From: an uncultured Chitinophagaceae bacterium
Lineage (GTDB): Bacteria > Bacteroidota > Bacteroidia > Chitinophagales > Chitinophagaceae
Assembly (NCBI GenBank): GCA_903895845.1
Contig: CAITVK010000098.1
Location: 22,923 to 86,922, forward strand
Length of the DNA stretch: 64,000 nucleotides
Direction of reading: 5' to 3'
Part shown: positions 17,412 to 26,003 of the stretch, in pieces
How positions within the stretch are numbered: the stretch's first letter is position 1
Layout of the letters: every line of letters begins with the position of its first letter
Program-made: the position numbers and the translations under genes
Notes under the pieces: model-generated
Seen by the model: only the letters and a program-made list of their open reading frames with translations
Told to the model about the DNA's origin: nothing
Databases searched by the model: none

Positions 17412-19280
17412 ATGTATTGCACAGATAAGATAAGAACAGAATTAGATTACTTCAAAAAACTACACGAGTCGTTTGGCTTACAACTTGGGAATACAAGTAA
17501 ATCTGTGAGTGATGCAGACGACAGGTTATTATATATGCTACTCTCTGCATCGTTGGCGATGGACATAAGTGAAGAGGAGTTTTTTGAAAGTTTTGTGATT
17601 ACAGATAAATCTATAACAGGAAGACAAGAAATATTAATTGATGCGTATGCTTTTATTGACACGGATGATAGAAGAGAAAAACACTTACATGTTTTTCAGT
17701 TTAAACTATTTATTGATGATAAGCATTCAGCATCCTCAAAAGAAGTTTACCAATTTGCAAGTCTGATTAATGATACTTTTCTTCATCCAGAATTAAGTCA
17801 GGATATGAAAAATGAAGTTTTAGTAGAGATGAAGAAAAAAGTAGATTCTTTTCTTGACAACGGGCGTAAGAATAAAGTAAAGTATAAGTGCCATTACATA
17901 AATAACAGTAAGGGTATAACGAGATCAAATGAAAAAGATTTTGAATTACTAAATAGATTTCAATATGACAAGGAAACACATGGTTTTGAAATTCAGGTAT
18001 ATGGAATAGAAGATATTGAGGATCTTGCTTTAGAAGGAAAGATACGGGTAGGCAAAGAAACCATAATAATTGAAAGTGATAGTCCAAATGCATATAGGTA
18101 CGAAAATAATACAGCTAAGACTGAACTAGGCCTCCCCGGGCAGACTATAGTAGGGATGGTAAATGTTAATGAGTTAATTAGACTTCAAAACAAATATCAT
18201 AGAAATCAACTTTACTCTGAAAACATTAGGCTTTATCTGGGAGATAGGGCAGCAGTAAATAAGGATATCATAACTACGATAACGTCCGATGAAAGTCAGT
18301 GGTTTCCTTATATGAATAATGGAATTAGCATTATTTGTGATAAAATGATATTGGGGACACCTACTCAAAAAGGACTTGCGATAGAGATGAGTAATATGCA
18401 AATCATTAATGGCTGTCAGACTGTTAATGCTTTGTATAATGCGAAATATGATGATGAAACAAAGAATAACTTTAAAGCATCAAGGGTATTGGTGAAAATT
18501 TATCAAATTGAGCCAAAGCAAGAGCGCTTCAAGCTTTCAATAATTAAAGCTACAAACAACCAAAATGCTGTCAAAACATCATCTTTAGTTGCTAATGACC
18601 CAATACAAATAGCTATACAGAATAAGCTACAAATACTAGGCTATTTATATGATAGAAAAGGAGAAGCTAAGGTAGATGGCAGAGATAAAAAAGTAATTGG
18701 AATGGTAAACTCTGCTTTGGCATACAGGGCTGTATTTTGGTTTATGGCTCAACAACTTCGTTCAGGTATTGGGCAGGGAAAGGTATTTAAAAATGAAGAA
18801 TATAAAAAACTATTCAATGCTAGCTTCTTAGAGGACGATTATAAATTAACTAAACTGTCTGTCGAATTATTAGTATCATGCTTGATTCTTGATAAAGTAA
18901 GAGGGCTTATCAACATGAATTCCGAAAAGTATATTAATGATTTACCCATATTTAAAAAGAGTCTATACTACTTATGCGGTCTCTATTACGCAATTCATAA
19001 AAAATACATTGATGGTTTGATAACTAATTTGGTTGAGCTTGTAAACGAAAATATTCCTCAGAAAATTAAAAACAATAACCAAATCGCAGGATTTGTAGAA
19101 AATATTATTTCAAATTTTGATGACCTTGTCAACCATTACAAAGCATTTTATAATACACTTGAAGAAGTCGATAAAACAGACATTGATAATCTTTTAAAAA
19201 GTTCCTTGTTTGGAAAAAGGTTCCTTGAAATCGAAGTTGTCAAGAAGGCAATAAAAACTGAAGTAGAAGATGTTGAGTAA
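17412..19280 (+). CDS. AIPR family protein (abortive phage infection)
   Basis: A 622-residue cytosolic protein. The central block NIRLYLG, WFPYMNNGISIICDK and MQIINGCQTVNALYNA (about 275-355) is the diagnostic AIPR signature, found in phage-abortive proteins and in effectors of some restriction-type islands. The N-terminal region carries a D77 (EILIDAYAF) and Q96-x-K98 (VFQFKL) arrangement like the PD-(D/E)XK nuclease core, so nuclease activity is plausible. The gene stands alone with its own promoter-like element and follows an orphan antitoxin-like gene. Its A/T-rich composition suggests acquisition by transfer. The defence role is inferred from the family. Confidence 0.85.
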   Translation: MYCTDKIRTELDYFKKLHESFGLQLGNTSKSVSDADDRLLYMLLSASLAMDISEEEFFESFVITDKSITGRQEILIDAYAFIDTDDRREKHLHVFQFKLFIDDKHSASSKEVYQFASLINDTFLHPELSQDMKNEVLVEMKKKVDSFLDNGRKNKVKYKCHYINNSKGITRSNEKDFELLNRFQYDKETHGFEIQVYGIEDIEDLALEGKIRVGKETIIIESDSPNAYRYENNTAKTELGLPGQTIVGMVNVNELIRLQNKYHRNQLYSENIRLYLGDRAAVNKDIITTITSDESQWFPYMNNGISIICDKMILGTPTQKGLAIEMSNMQIINGCQTVNALYNAKYDDETKNNFKASRVLVKIYQIEPKQERFKLSIIKATNNQNAVKTSSLVANDPIQIAIQNKLQILGYLYDRKGEAKVDGRDKKVIGMVNSALAYRAVFWFMAQQLRSGIGQGKVFKNEEYKKLFNASFLEDDYKLTKLSVELLVSCLILDKVRGLINMNSEKYINDLPIFKKSLYYLCGLYYAIHKKYIDGLITNLVELVNENIPQKIKNNNQIAGFVENIISNFDDLVNHYKAFYNTLEEVDKTDIDNLLKSSLFGKRFLEIEVVKKAIKTEVEDVE

Positions 19281-19337
19281 ATTACCCCACTAATTTATAT
19301 ACCCAATCTGGCTATTCCATAGGTTGCCACATTAGAA

Positions 19338-20039
19338 ATGAATAATATTCTCATTATAGAAGATGAACAACGTGTTGCAAACCTCATCAAACAAGGTTTG
19401 GAAGAGCAAGGGTTCATTACTACTGTTGCCAACGATGGCGAAACAGGCAAACAATTGGCAATTGTTAATCATTATGACATCATTATTACTGACATCATCC
19501 TTCCCGGGATGAATGGCATCGACCTCTGCCGTGAGGTTCGTTTGCAAAAGCCTACAGTTCCTATAATCATGCTCACTGCTTTGGGAACGACCGATGATAA
19601 AGTGGAAGGCTTTGACGCTGGAGCAGATGACTACCTAGTAAAACCTTTCGATTTGAGAGAGTTGCATGTTCGTATCAGAGCATTATTGAAGCGTAATCAA
19701 AACAATAATAACCTGCAAGGCTTTATTCTTAAATATGCTGGATTAGAGCTAAATCTGAGTACTAAAATAGTAAAGCGTGACGATAAAGAAATCTCTTTGA
19801 CGCCAAAAGAATTGAAACTTTTGGAATATATGATGCAGAACCCCGAGCGGGTGCTTAGCCGCACAGAGATAGCTGAACAAGTTTGGGATACCACTTTTGA
19901 TACAGGTACTAACTTTATTGATGTGTATATTAATTATCTACGTAAGAAAGTTGATAAAGACTTTGAAACAAAGCTGATACATACCAAACCTGGTCTTGGA
20001 TTCATTTTCAAAAAAATACCCCATGAAAATAAGAACTAG
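19338..20039 (+). CDS. OmpR/PhoB-type response regulator
   Basis: A 233-residue regulator. The receiver domain has the acidic pair E8/D9, phospho-acceptor D52 (IIITDIILPG) and the conserved lysine in DDYLVKPFD. A winged-helix DNA-binding domain follows (about 130-228, LTPKELKLLEYMMQNPERVLSR). It overlaps the downstream kinase by 17 bp, so the two form a translationally coupled two-component system. Targets are unknown; the CusR/CopR-like appearance of the receiver is only a resemblance. Confidence 0.95.
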   Translation: MNNILIIEDEQRVANLIKQGLEEQGFITTVANDGETGKQLAIVNHYDIIITDIILPGMNGIDLCREVRLQKPTVPIIMLTALGTTDDKVEGFDAGADDYLVKPFDLRELHVRIRALLKRNQNNNNLQGFILKYAGLELNLSTKIVKRDDKEISLTPKELKLLEYMMQNPERVLSRTEIAEQVWDTTFDTGTNFIDVYINYLRKKVDKDFETKLIHTKPGLGFIFKKIPHENKN

Positions 20040-21396
20040 ACTCACTTTACTTTTCACCTCGTTGGTAGCTGCACTGCTATTGATTTTTGCTTTGTCAGTT
20101 TACTACGATTCTTCTATGTCTCGTGAGGAGGAATACTTCAAACGTCTCAAACAACAAGGTGTTACAAAAGCAAACTTGTTATTCGATACTAAGGTGGCTC
20201 CAGATGTATTGCAACTGATTTACAAGAAAGCCCCCGATTCTTTGTTTCAGGAGGAAGTAGCTATCTATGATACAAGCTTAAATTTATTGTATCGGGATGC
20301 TGTGAAAGTGGAAAAGGTGCATGCTACGAGATTGATGGCAGATAGCATCCTTGCACAAAAGGAAATACGATTTTACTTAGGCAAGTTTCAGGTAGTTGGT
20401 TTTTTATATGAACACAACAACAACCGATACATCATTACATCCACCGCGATGGATGGTTATGGGCTGAGAAAACAAGCAGACCTTAGAAACACTTTACTTA
20501 TTGCTTTCTCAGGTGCGATAGTTTTCATTCTTTTTGTGGGTCGTTTTCTAGCGATGAAGGCATTGGACCCTGTTTCTTCATTAGTAGAAAAAGTAAAGAG
20601 TATTACCGCAACCAATCTTGATTTAAGGGTGGATGAAGGCAACCGAAAAGATGAAATAGCCGCCCTTGCCATCACTTTCAACGAGATGTTGGATAGACTT
20701 GAGAAGTCTTTTGATGCACAAAAATATTTTGTTTCTAACATCTCCCACGAACTTCGGACACCACTTACAGCGATGCTTGCAGAGATGCAGTTAACGCTTC
20801 AAAAAGAAAGGGATATTGATGATTATAAGGATACTATTGTGAATAGTATCAGCGATACACAAAAGCTTATCCGCTTATCTAATAGCCTATTAGATTTGGC
20901 AAAAGCTAACTACGATCAAACGGAAATAGCCTTTAAAACAATTCGGATAGATGAGGTTTTGTTGGACGCTAGAAATGATGTACTGCACAATAATCCTACC
21001 TATAAAATAAACATTGTCTTCGAAAAAGAGATAGATGGTGATGGCTATATATCCATCAAAGGGAATGAATATTTGCTAAAAGTGGCCTTTATAAACCTGA
21101 TGGAGAATGGCTGCAAGTTCTCTCATAGCAAGCAAAGCACGGTTTCAATCTCGTATACCGAAACACACATCAAGCTTAATTTCTCTGATAGTGGAGTGGG
21201 CATCAATAACAAAGAAATAGACCATATTTTCACACCTTTCTATAGAGGAAGTAACAAGAAGTTTGCAGATGGAAATGGTATCGGCCTATTCTTGACGCAA
21301 AAGATTATTCTTTTACATGAAGGAACTATTGAAGTAGAATCGCAAGAAGGGGAAGGGACAATCTTTATGATTCAACTAGAACATCTCCAGGCGTAG
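20023..21396 (+). CDS. Sensor histidine kinase, partner of the OmpR-type regulator
   Basis: A 457-residue membrane kinase. The ATG at 20023 is preferred over an upstream TTG because it begins directly with the first transmembrane helix (RTRLTLLFTSLVAALLLIF). A periplasmic sensor region (about 30-155), a second helix (about 160-180), HAMP, HisKA with H242 in SNISHELRTPL, and HATPase_c with DSGVGI and GNGIGL follow. The kinase phosphorylates the preceding regulator. The periplasmic domain shows no recognisable ligand-binding motif. Confidence 0.93.
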   Translation: MKIRTRLTLLFTSLVAALLLIFALSVYYDSSMSREEEYFKRLKQQGVTKANLLFDTKVAPDVLQLIYKKAPDSLFQEEVAIYDTSLNLLYRDAVKVEKVHATRLMADSILAQKEIRFYLGKFQVVGFLYEHNNNRYIITSTAMDGYGLRKQADLRNTLLIAFSGAIVFILFVGRFLAMKALDPVSSLVEKVKSITATNLDLRVDEGNRKDEIAALAITFNEMLDRLEKSFDAQKYFVSNISHELRTPLTAMLAEMQLTLQKERDIDDYKDTIVNSISDTQKLIRLSNSLLDLAKANYDQTEIAFKTIRIDEVLLDARNDVLHNNPTYKINIVFEKEIDGDGYISIKGNEYLLKVAFINLMENGCKFSHSKQSTVSISYTETHIKLNFSDSGVGINNKEIDHIFTPFYRGSNKKFADGNGIGLFLTQKIILLHEGTIEVESQEGEGTIFMIQLEHLQA

Positions 21397-21445
21397 GCAT
21401 AATGATAGTAGATGGTAGAAGTGATTATTGAAAATAAAGCTGGAT

Positions 21446-22738
21446 TTACTCAGCAACTACTACAACTTCAGTGGTCTTCTTTGCTGTTTTAAACAATAAA
21501 AATGCGCCCATAATAATCAATATCAGTGAAATGATTTCTGCCTGTGTAGGTTGAAAAGGTAAGCTTTCATATTTAGTATTTACCCTGATTTTTTCTATCG
21601 TAAAACGTTCCAATCCATTAAAGATGAGGTAAAGTCCAGTCATTTGTCCTGCAATTTTTAGTTTGCTTCTCAATGACCAAAGAATGAAAAAAAGAATTGT
21701 GCACACCACTGTTTCATAAAAAGCAGTAGGGAAAACGGGAATAGGCAACTGACTACAATATTGAAGGTTATCGCAGCCCACAATGCGTGTACCCTCGCTG
21801 ATTACATTGTGCGGATAGTTGTAAGCAAACAACCAGGTGGGCAAATGCCAGAAAGGTTGCACAGAAATGTGCCGAACTGCATCTAACGATTTAACCTGAC
21901 TGAGGTAAAACTCCATGTTATGCCCTAAAATCATACTGAAATCGGTTGGGGTAGCTGCTACTACTTGTCCCGTTGGTGTAGAAATGAAGCTACTGTTAAG
22001 AATGCCCCAGTCGCCATCTCCACTGATATGGCAGCCAATACGGCCTATGGCATAACCAATCATTAGTGCAGGCGCAAAAGCATCGGATAGGTGTACAATA
22101 CGAATCTTGTTTCTTCTGGCATAGATGGCAATAGTTGTTCCAGCGCAGATGAGACCACCATAGAAAGTTAGTCCACTAAAAGAGATCAAGGCACCGATAG
22201 GATCTTTGATAAAATCGTTCCAGTTCTCTAGGTTATGAAACACTTTAGCACCCGCAAAACCAAAGATGGCTGCATAGATAACCAAATCGCCCACACGGTC
22301 ATGAGGCCAGATGCGTATGTAACGTTCTTCGGGTTTGGCAAGTTTTTCTTTGTGCTTTTCCCACCATTTAAGTCCTGCAAAGATGGCACCTACCAATAAG
22401 CCAACGGGTATATTTCCTTTGGCGGAGAGTATAAATGCCTGCGGATCGTTCATTACATCAGGCAATATGAATGCGCTGATGATTTTATATCCCAAAACAA
22501 AACCTAAAATAAAATTGATGATTAAGTCGGCGATGGAAGCAGGTGCACCCACCATTATTTTCTCTTCGGTACAGGAAAGTAGTCCTTGTCTTTGTTTTCT
22601 TTTCAGCTCTTCGGTAACAACCCAAGCGGCTACAAGAAAGCAGATGGCAACAAAAAAGCCAAAGGAATTGATTAGTTTCAGTGGCGTCCAGTCAACGCCA
22701 AACCAATCCTTAAAGGCATAGTATAAATTAGGGTACAT
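21446..22738 (-). CDS. lgt: Prolipoprotein diacylglyceryl transferase
   Basis: A 430-residue polytopic inner-membrane enzyme that transfers diacylglycerol from phosphatidylglycerol to the lipobox cysteine of prolipoproteins. The Lgt signature appears as YAIGRIGCHISGDGDWG, with the essential arginine and glycine residues, and about seven to eight hydrophobic helices are visible. It is longer than the proteobacterial enzyme (about 290 residues), because of extra loops around 235-300, as in other Bacteroidota. It serves the lipoproteins elsewhere in this window (SusD, SCO1, YHYH). It is convergent with the two-component kinase. Confidence 0.93.
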   Translation of the reverse strand: MYPNLYYAFKDWFGVDWTPLKLINSFGFFVAICFLVAAWVVTEELKRKQRQGLLSCTEEKIMVGAPASIADLIINFILGFVLGYKIISAFILPDVMNDPQAFILSAKGNIPVGLLVGAIFAGLKWWEKHKEKLAKPEERYIRIWPHDRVGDLVIYAAIFGFAGAKVFHNLENWNDFIKDPIGALISFSGLTFYGGLICAGTTIAIYARRNKIRIVHLSDAFAPALMIGYAIGRIGCHISGDGDWGILNSSFISTPTGQVVAATPTDFSMILGHNMEFYLSQVKSLDAVRHISVQPFWHLPTWLFAYNYPHNVISEGTRIVGCDNLQYCSQLPIPVFPTAFYETVVCTILFFILWSLRSKLKIAGQMTGLYLIFNGLERFTIEKIRVNTKYESLPFQPTQAEIISLILIIMGAFLLFKTAKKTTEVVVVAE

Positions 22739-22837
22739 ATTGCGTAAGTTAGTAAGGCGTTTGAAAGACCTTTTTAAAAAGTTTGCAATGATAATTAATA
22801 AAAAGCATCTTGCGTTAATTCAAATGCTTAATAAAAA

Positions 22838-22869
22838 ACTAAAAAGCCCCACTTTGCAGTGAGGCTAAC
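22838..22869 (-). terminator. Intrinsic terminator after the bacilliredoxin gene
   Basis: Read on the minus strand, AGCCTCACT pairs with AGTGGGGCT (one G-T pair) across a short loop and is followed by TTTTTAGTTTTT. It is placed 22 bp beyond the bacilliredoxin stop codon. Confidence 0.75.
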
Positions 22870-22890
22870 TTATTTGTACTAGAAAAAAGA

Positions 22891-23307
22891 TTAGTTGCAG
22901 TACTTGTCGAATTCGGCAATAAGGTGTTGTGCAATAACTTGTGCAGGACGTCCTTCTATCTGATGACGCTCTACCATACTCACCAATTCACCATCCTTAA
23001 AAAGTGCAATTGCAGGAGAAGAAGGAGGATAAGGCAATAATAATTCGCGTGCTTGTTTTACTGCTTCCACATCAAAGCCAGCAAAGCTTGTGGCAAGATG
23101 TGTAGGTTTTTTAGAAGCATTGTTCACCGCCATCAAAACGCCTGGTCTGCAAGCGCCTGCAGCACATCCGCAAACCGAATTGATTACCAAAAGGGTTGTT
23201 CCTTCTTGCTTCACTTTTTCTTTTACAAGGGCAGCTGTGTTTAAATCTTCAAAACCATTGTCTGTTAACTCTGCCTTCATCGGCAATACTATTTCTGCTG
23301 GATACAT
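22891..23307 (-). CDS. BrxA/BrxB family bacilliredoxin
   Basis: A 138-residue thioredoxin-fold protein with the family's CGC active site at C46-G47-C48 (NSVCGCAAGACRPG) and a nearby third cysteine. In Firmicutes, BrxA/B remove bacillithiol from S-bacillithiolated proteins after oxidative stress. Bacteroidota make bacillithiol or related thiols in some lineages, so the same role is plausible. The length matches the family. It has its own promoter-like element and terminator, so it is monocistronic. Confidence 0.9.
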   Translation of the reverse strand: MYPAEIVLPMKAELTDNGFEDLNTAALVKEKVKQEGTTLLVINSVCGCAAGACRPGVLMAVNNASKKPTHLATSFAGFDVEAVKQARELLLPYPPSSPAIALFKDGELVSMVERHQIEGRPAQVIAQHLIAEFDKYCN

Positions 23308-23330
23308 TGTTATTATTTTTTATTAGAGCG

Positions 23331-23338
23331 CAAATGTA
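23331..23338 (-). promoter_or_regulatory. Bacteroidota -7 element (TACATTTG) of the bacilliredoxin gene
   Basis: A perfect TAnnTTTG on the minus strand, 23 bp upstream of the ATG, is followed by an A/T-rich short leader. The -33 TTG is not obvious. Confidence 0.5.
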
Positions 23339-23536
23339 CAATAAGAATAGGACTATCTATTGATTGAGGAAAGACAATATGCCTTTTTTCGCGTATCGAA
23401 AGTGACATTATGTCTATGTAATTCAATGTAAAATGCCACAATGGCTTTAATAAAGCCCTTTTTTATGCCTTGGAACACCATTTGAATATTCGTTATTCAT
23501 AAAACAACATTTAATAACAATATAAAATTTAAGATT

Positions 23537-23968
23537 ATGACACTCGTAAAACACAGCAGTCCAAGAGTCATCAACGATTTGTTTGATGAAGTATTTAAAG
23601 GTTTCCCAACAACTTGGGGAAGTGATGGTTATTCAAAAAGGGTATTCCCAGCAGTAAACATTCACGAAACAAATGAAGCGTATTTGTTGGAATTGGCAGC
23701 AGCTGGTTTAAACAAAGAAGACTTTAAGGTTCATGCAGAAAATGATCTGTTGACCATAAGTTTTGAGAAGAGAGAAGAAGAAACACAAACAGATGCCAAA
23801 GTGATCAGGAGAGAGTTTGCACATCAAAGTTTCAAACGTAGCTTTAGCTTGGATGAAAAGATTAATGTGGAAGGGATTCAAGCAAGATACGAGAATGGTA
23901 TCCTGAAGTTGACGCTTCCAAAGAAAGAAGAAGTAAAGATTTCTCCAAAAGAAATCACCATCCTATAG
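23537..23968 (+). CDS. Hsp20/alpha-crystallin small heat-shock protein
   Basis: A 143-residue ATP-independent holdase chaperone. The alpha-crystallin domain spans about 36-130 (AVNIHETNEAYLLELAAAGLNKEDFKV, then the FKRSFSLDEKINVEGIQARYENGILKLTLPKKEE block). The C-terminal I-x-I motif (ITI) used for oligomer assembly is present. It binds unfolding proteins in the cytoplasm during heat stress. It is a single gene closed by a strong terminator. Confidence 0.95.
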   Translation: MTLVKHSSPRVINDLFDEVFKGFPTTWGSDGYSKRVFPAVNIHETNEAYLLELAAAGLNKEDFKVHAENDLLTISFEKREEETQTDAKVIRREFAHQSFKRSFSLDEKINVEGIQARYENGILKLTLPKKEEVKISPKEITIL

Positions 23969-23998
23969 TTTGTTTGGTAAGTGGAGTGGATGAAGAAA

Positions 23999-24028
23999 GC
24001 CCCGCGTGTTGCGGGGCTTTTCTGTTTT
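23999..24028 (+). terminator. Strong intrinsic terminator after hsp20
   Basis: A perfect 7-bp G/C stem (GCCCCGC with GCGGGGC), 5-nt loop GTGTT and TTTTCTGTTTT tail, 30 bp after the stop codon. Confidence 0.9.
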
Positions 24029-24330
24029 AGTGTATTTGTTATCTATTTTCCATCATTCGGTGTTCTTAAAAAAGTTTTAGGTAGTAATTTGAATGTATGC
24101 TTTGTTTTCGCCACAAAGACTTAAAGGCTCAAAGTGGCACAAAAGGAATGAAAAAGTAACGCCCCATCTAGCGCCATAATACCACCTAATCGTACTTGTC
24201 CTAAAATTCGAGGTCTAGCGATTCCTATCATTTACTCGCCAGTTGGAACCTTCATTATTCAACCTTTAGTAACTGCTAGTCCATGACGGGGGTCATGAAA
24301 TACACTTTGAGACGTTAAGGCGCAAGATGG
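24029..24330. other. Intergenic region with CACAAAG-type repeats and a TGAC-N4-GTCA palindrome
   Basis: No gene is visible. CCACAAAGACTTAAAGGC at about 24111 and the partly complementary CTTTGAGACGTTAAGGC at about 24305 form a loose inverted pair of the CACAAAG repeat class. A perfect palindrome CATGAC-GGGG-GTCATG lies at 24282-24297, with the arm spacing of CRP/FNR-family operators. It sits between two gene 3' ends, which is unusual for an operator. Confidence 0.4.
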
Positions 24331-25455
24331 TTATTTGCCAGCAACATGAAACCCTACACCCAAAGAAAATCCTTTGTCATCACTCAACCCAGCTCTTAAC
24401 ATCAGGCCTTTTCCCAAGTCAGCCTCTATACCAAGCCCCAACAAGAAGAGGGAAACATATTGTCTAGAGGATGTATTGCCCTCAGCATAAACGTTATTTA
24501 CTTCCTTAAAAAAGCCATAAAATCCAAACCCTAAATAAAAATAAGGGCGAAACCGACCATTTAAAAAGTTTTCTTGAAATGCCATTGGGATAGATAAAAA
24601 TCTACCTCTATAGTTAACTGTTGTGTCGTTGAGAGTCCCATCAAAATTTATTATGCTACCTCGCTGTTCTATATCGCTATACTTGTAGCCCTGATATCTT
24701 AGTCCGATGTTGAACGAGGTATTCTTAGAAAATTTGGGATAATAAATTCTATACATACCCTCCAAGCTGTAAATGCTTTGATTATGCATGAAAAGAGAAA
24801 CATCAGCATTAAACATAAAAAAGTGCTTTGGTTTCTCTTTAAAATGGCTTATAAAAATCTTATTTCCGGATTGAAAATGTTTGTTATACTCTTTTATCAG
24901 ATTAACAATTCCTGTTTCACTGAATTCCATTTTGTCTATTGTTCCAGACAATTCCTCATCGTCCTGCAAGGCATTTTTTAAATATGATTTATAAAAGTTT
25001 TGAACCATCTCTCCAGTATTAATAGGCATTTCATCATCCTGAACTGGGTAAGTTAAATTGTTGTTTACAACTATATAGATGGGCAAAGTTCTATAAAAAA
25101 CAAGATACAGGCTTGCCTTTCCTTTTAGTATTAGTCTGGCAAAAGAAGTAATACTGTCCTTACCTGAATTTGGCAAATACCGAAGTGACTCAAAAATTTC
25201 ACCATCATCCATCATAAAGTTCTGAACGCTAGACGTGTCATAAGTGGTGGCTATTACTTGATCTTGGGTTTGTTTGAATGCAATCTTATAACTCATCCGC
25301 CTGAAGTCTTCATTCTTGATAAACCCGTCTTTTATTTCCTTATTTTTCAGATGGATTTCACCCTTTATGTACTCGTCTGTTAATTGGGCAAATAGTAGTG
25401 CAGGAAGCTTCAAAAGCAATAGTACCAAAAAGGTTCTTAACAAGAAAGTCCGCAT
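24331..25455 (-). CDS. Putative outer-membrane beta-barrel protein
   Basis: About 374 residues from the ATG at 25455, which starts directly with a signal peptide (MRTFLLRTFLVLLLLKLPA). ATGs at 25500 and 25509 would add a short hydrophilic leader. The N-terminal half is mixed; the C-terminal half (GLRYQGYKYSD, YLGFGFYGFF, LGLGIEADLGKGLMLRAG) shows alternating strands typical of an outer-membrane barrel. The family is not recognised beyond this. It is transcribed from a promoter-like element at 25542-25549, directly beside the 21-bp repeat array. Confidence 0.65.
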   Translation of the reverse strand: MRTFLLRTFLVLLLLKLPALLFAQLTDEYIKGEIHLKNKEIKDGFIKNEDFRRMSYKIAFKQTQDQVIATTYDTSSVQNFMMDDGEIFESLRYLPNSGKDSITSFARLILKGKASLYLVFYRTLPIYIVVNNNLTYPVQDDEMPINTGEMVQNFYKSYLKNALQDDEELSGTIDKMEFSETGIVNLIKEYNKHFQSGNKIFISHFKEKPKHFFMFNADVSLFMHNQSIYSLEGMYRIYYPKFSKNTSFNIGLRYQGYKYSDIEQRGSIINFDGTLNDTTVNYRGRFLSIPMAFQENFLNGRFRPYFYLGFGFYGFFKEVNNVYAEGNTSSRQYVSLFLLGLGIEADLGKGLMLRAGLSDDKGFSLGVGFHVAGK

Positions 25456-25541
25456 ACTTAGCAGATAATTTGATTGGTTTAAAAAAGGTATCCTATTCAT
25501 TATTGGCATTCTTAGCAATCTAAAACATGTTCATTATATCG

Positions 25542-25549
25542 CAAATATA
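25542..25549 (-). promoter_or_regulatory. Bacteroidota -7 element (TATATTTG)
   Basis: A perfect TAnnTTTG on the minus strand upstream of the putative barrel protein, about 60 bp from the 21-bp repeat array. This places the array just upstream of the promoter. Confidence 0.5.
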
Positions 25550-25565
25550 GTAATCTGAGGGGTAT

Positions 25566-25871
25566 TGAAATTAACAAGCAATCCATTTTTGGCTTGTTTG
25601 TTTCAATATTTTGCTTACTAAACCCTTCTGAGTGCGTACTAAAGTGTTCTGAGTGCATACTAAACCCTTCTGAGTGCTTACAAAGGTGTTCTGAGTGCTT
25701 ACTAACCCCCTCTGAGTGCTTACAAGAGCGTTCTGAGTGCTTACTAAACCCTTCTGAGTGCTTACTAAAGCGTTCTGAGTGCTTACAAAGACGTTCTGAG
25801 TGCTTACAAAGGCGTTCTGAGTGCTTACTAAAGCGTTCTGAGTGTGTACTAAGGCGTTCTGAGTGTGTACT
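25566..25871. repeat. 21-bp tandem repeat array (TGCTTACTAAAGCGTTCTGAG-type, copy 1)
   Basis: Twelve head-to-tail 21-bp units occupy 25612-25863 with a partial thirteenth. The right half (TTCTGAG plus TGC or TGT of the next unit) is nearly invariant, and the middle alternates CTAAA/CAAAG and GCG/CCC/GTG. A 13-bp imperfect hairpin (TTGAAA..AACAAGC with GCTTGTT..TTTCAA) at about 25564-25607 sits immediately before it. There are no unique spacers, so it is not CRISPR. The complementary strand would encode repeated HSER-(L/F)-(C/S)-(K/T/M) heptapeptides, but no start or ribosome-binding site supports translation. The same unit recurs inverted at 44034. Confidence 0.85.
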
Positions 25872-25924
25872 GAACAATAGTATCGATAGTATCCAAAGAA
25901 GTGTGTAAATCCTAATGAAACAAA

Positions 25925-25960
25925 AAAAGAGTCTGTTGAGGTATTAACTCCAACAGACTC
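25925..25960 (-). terminator. Intrinsic terminator after the large T9SS gene
   Basis: A 10-bp perfect stem (GAGTCTGTTG with CAACAGACTC), 12-nt loop, with a T-run on the minus strand. It is 44 bp past the stop codon of the 1526-residue protein. Confidence 0.8.
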
Positions 25961-26003
25961 TTTTACTATCTAATAGTTACTAACTAATATCTAAGTCTAA
26001 AGC

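Noticed and set aside
25512..25908. Repeat proteins read from the 25.6 kb array on either strand
   Set aside because: Open frames follow from the unit length and begin at non-ATG codons or within the repeat. There is no coding support.
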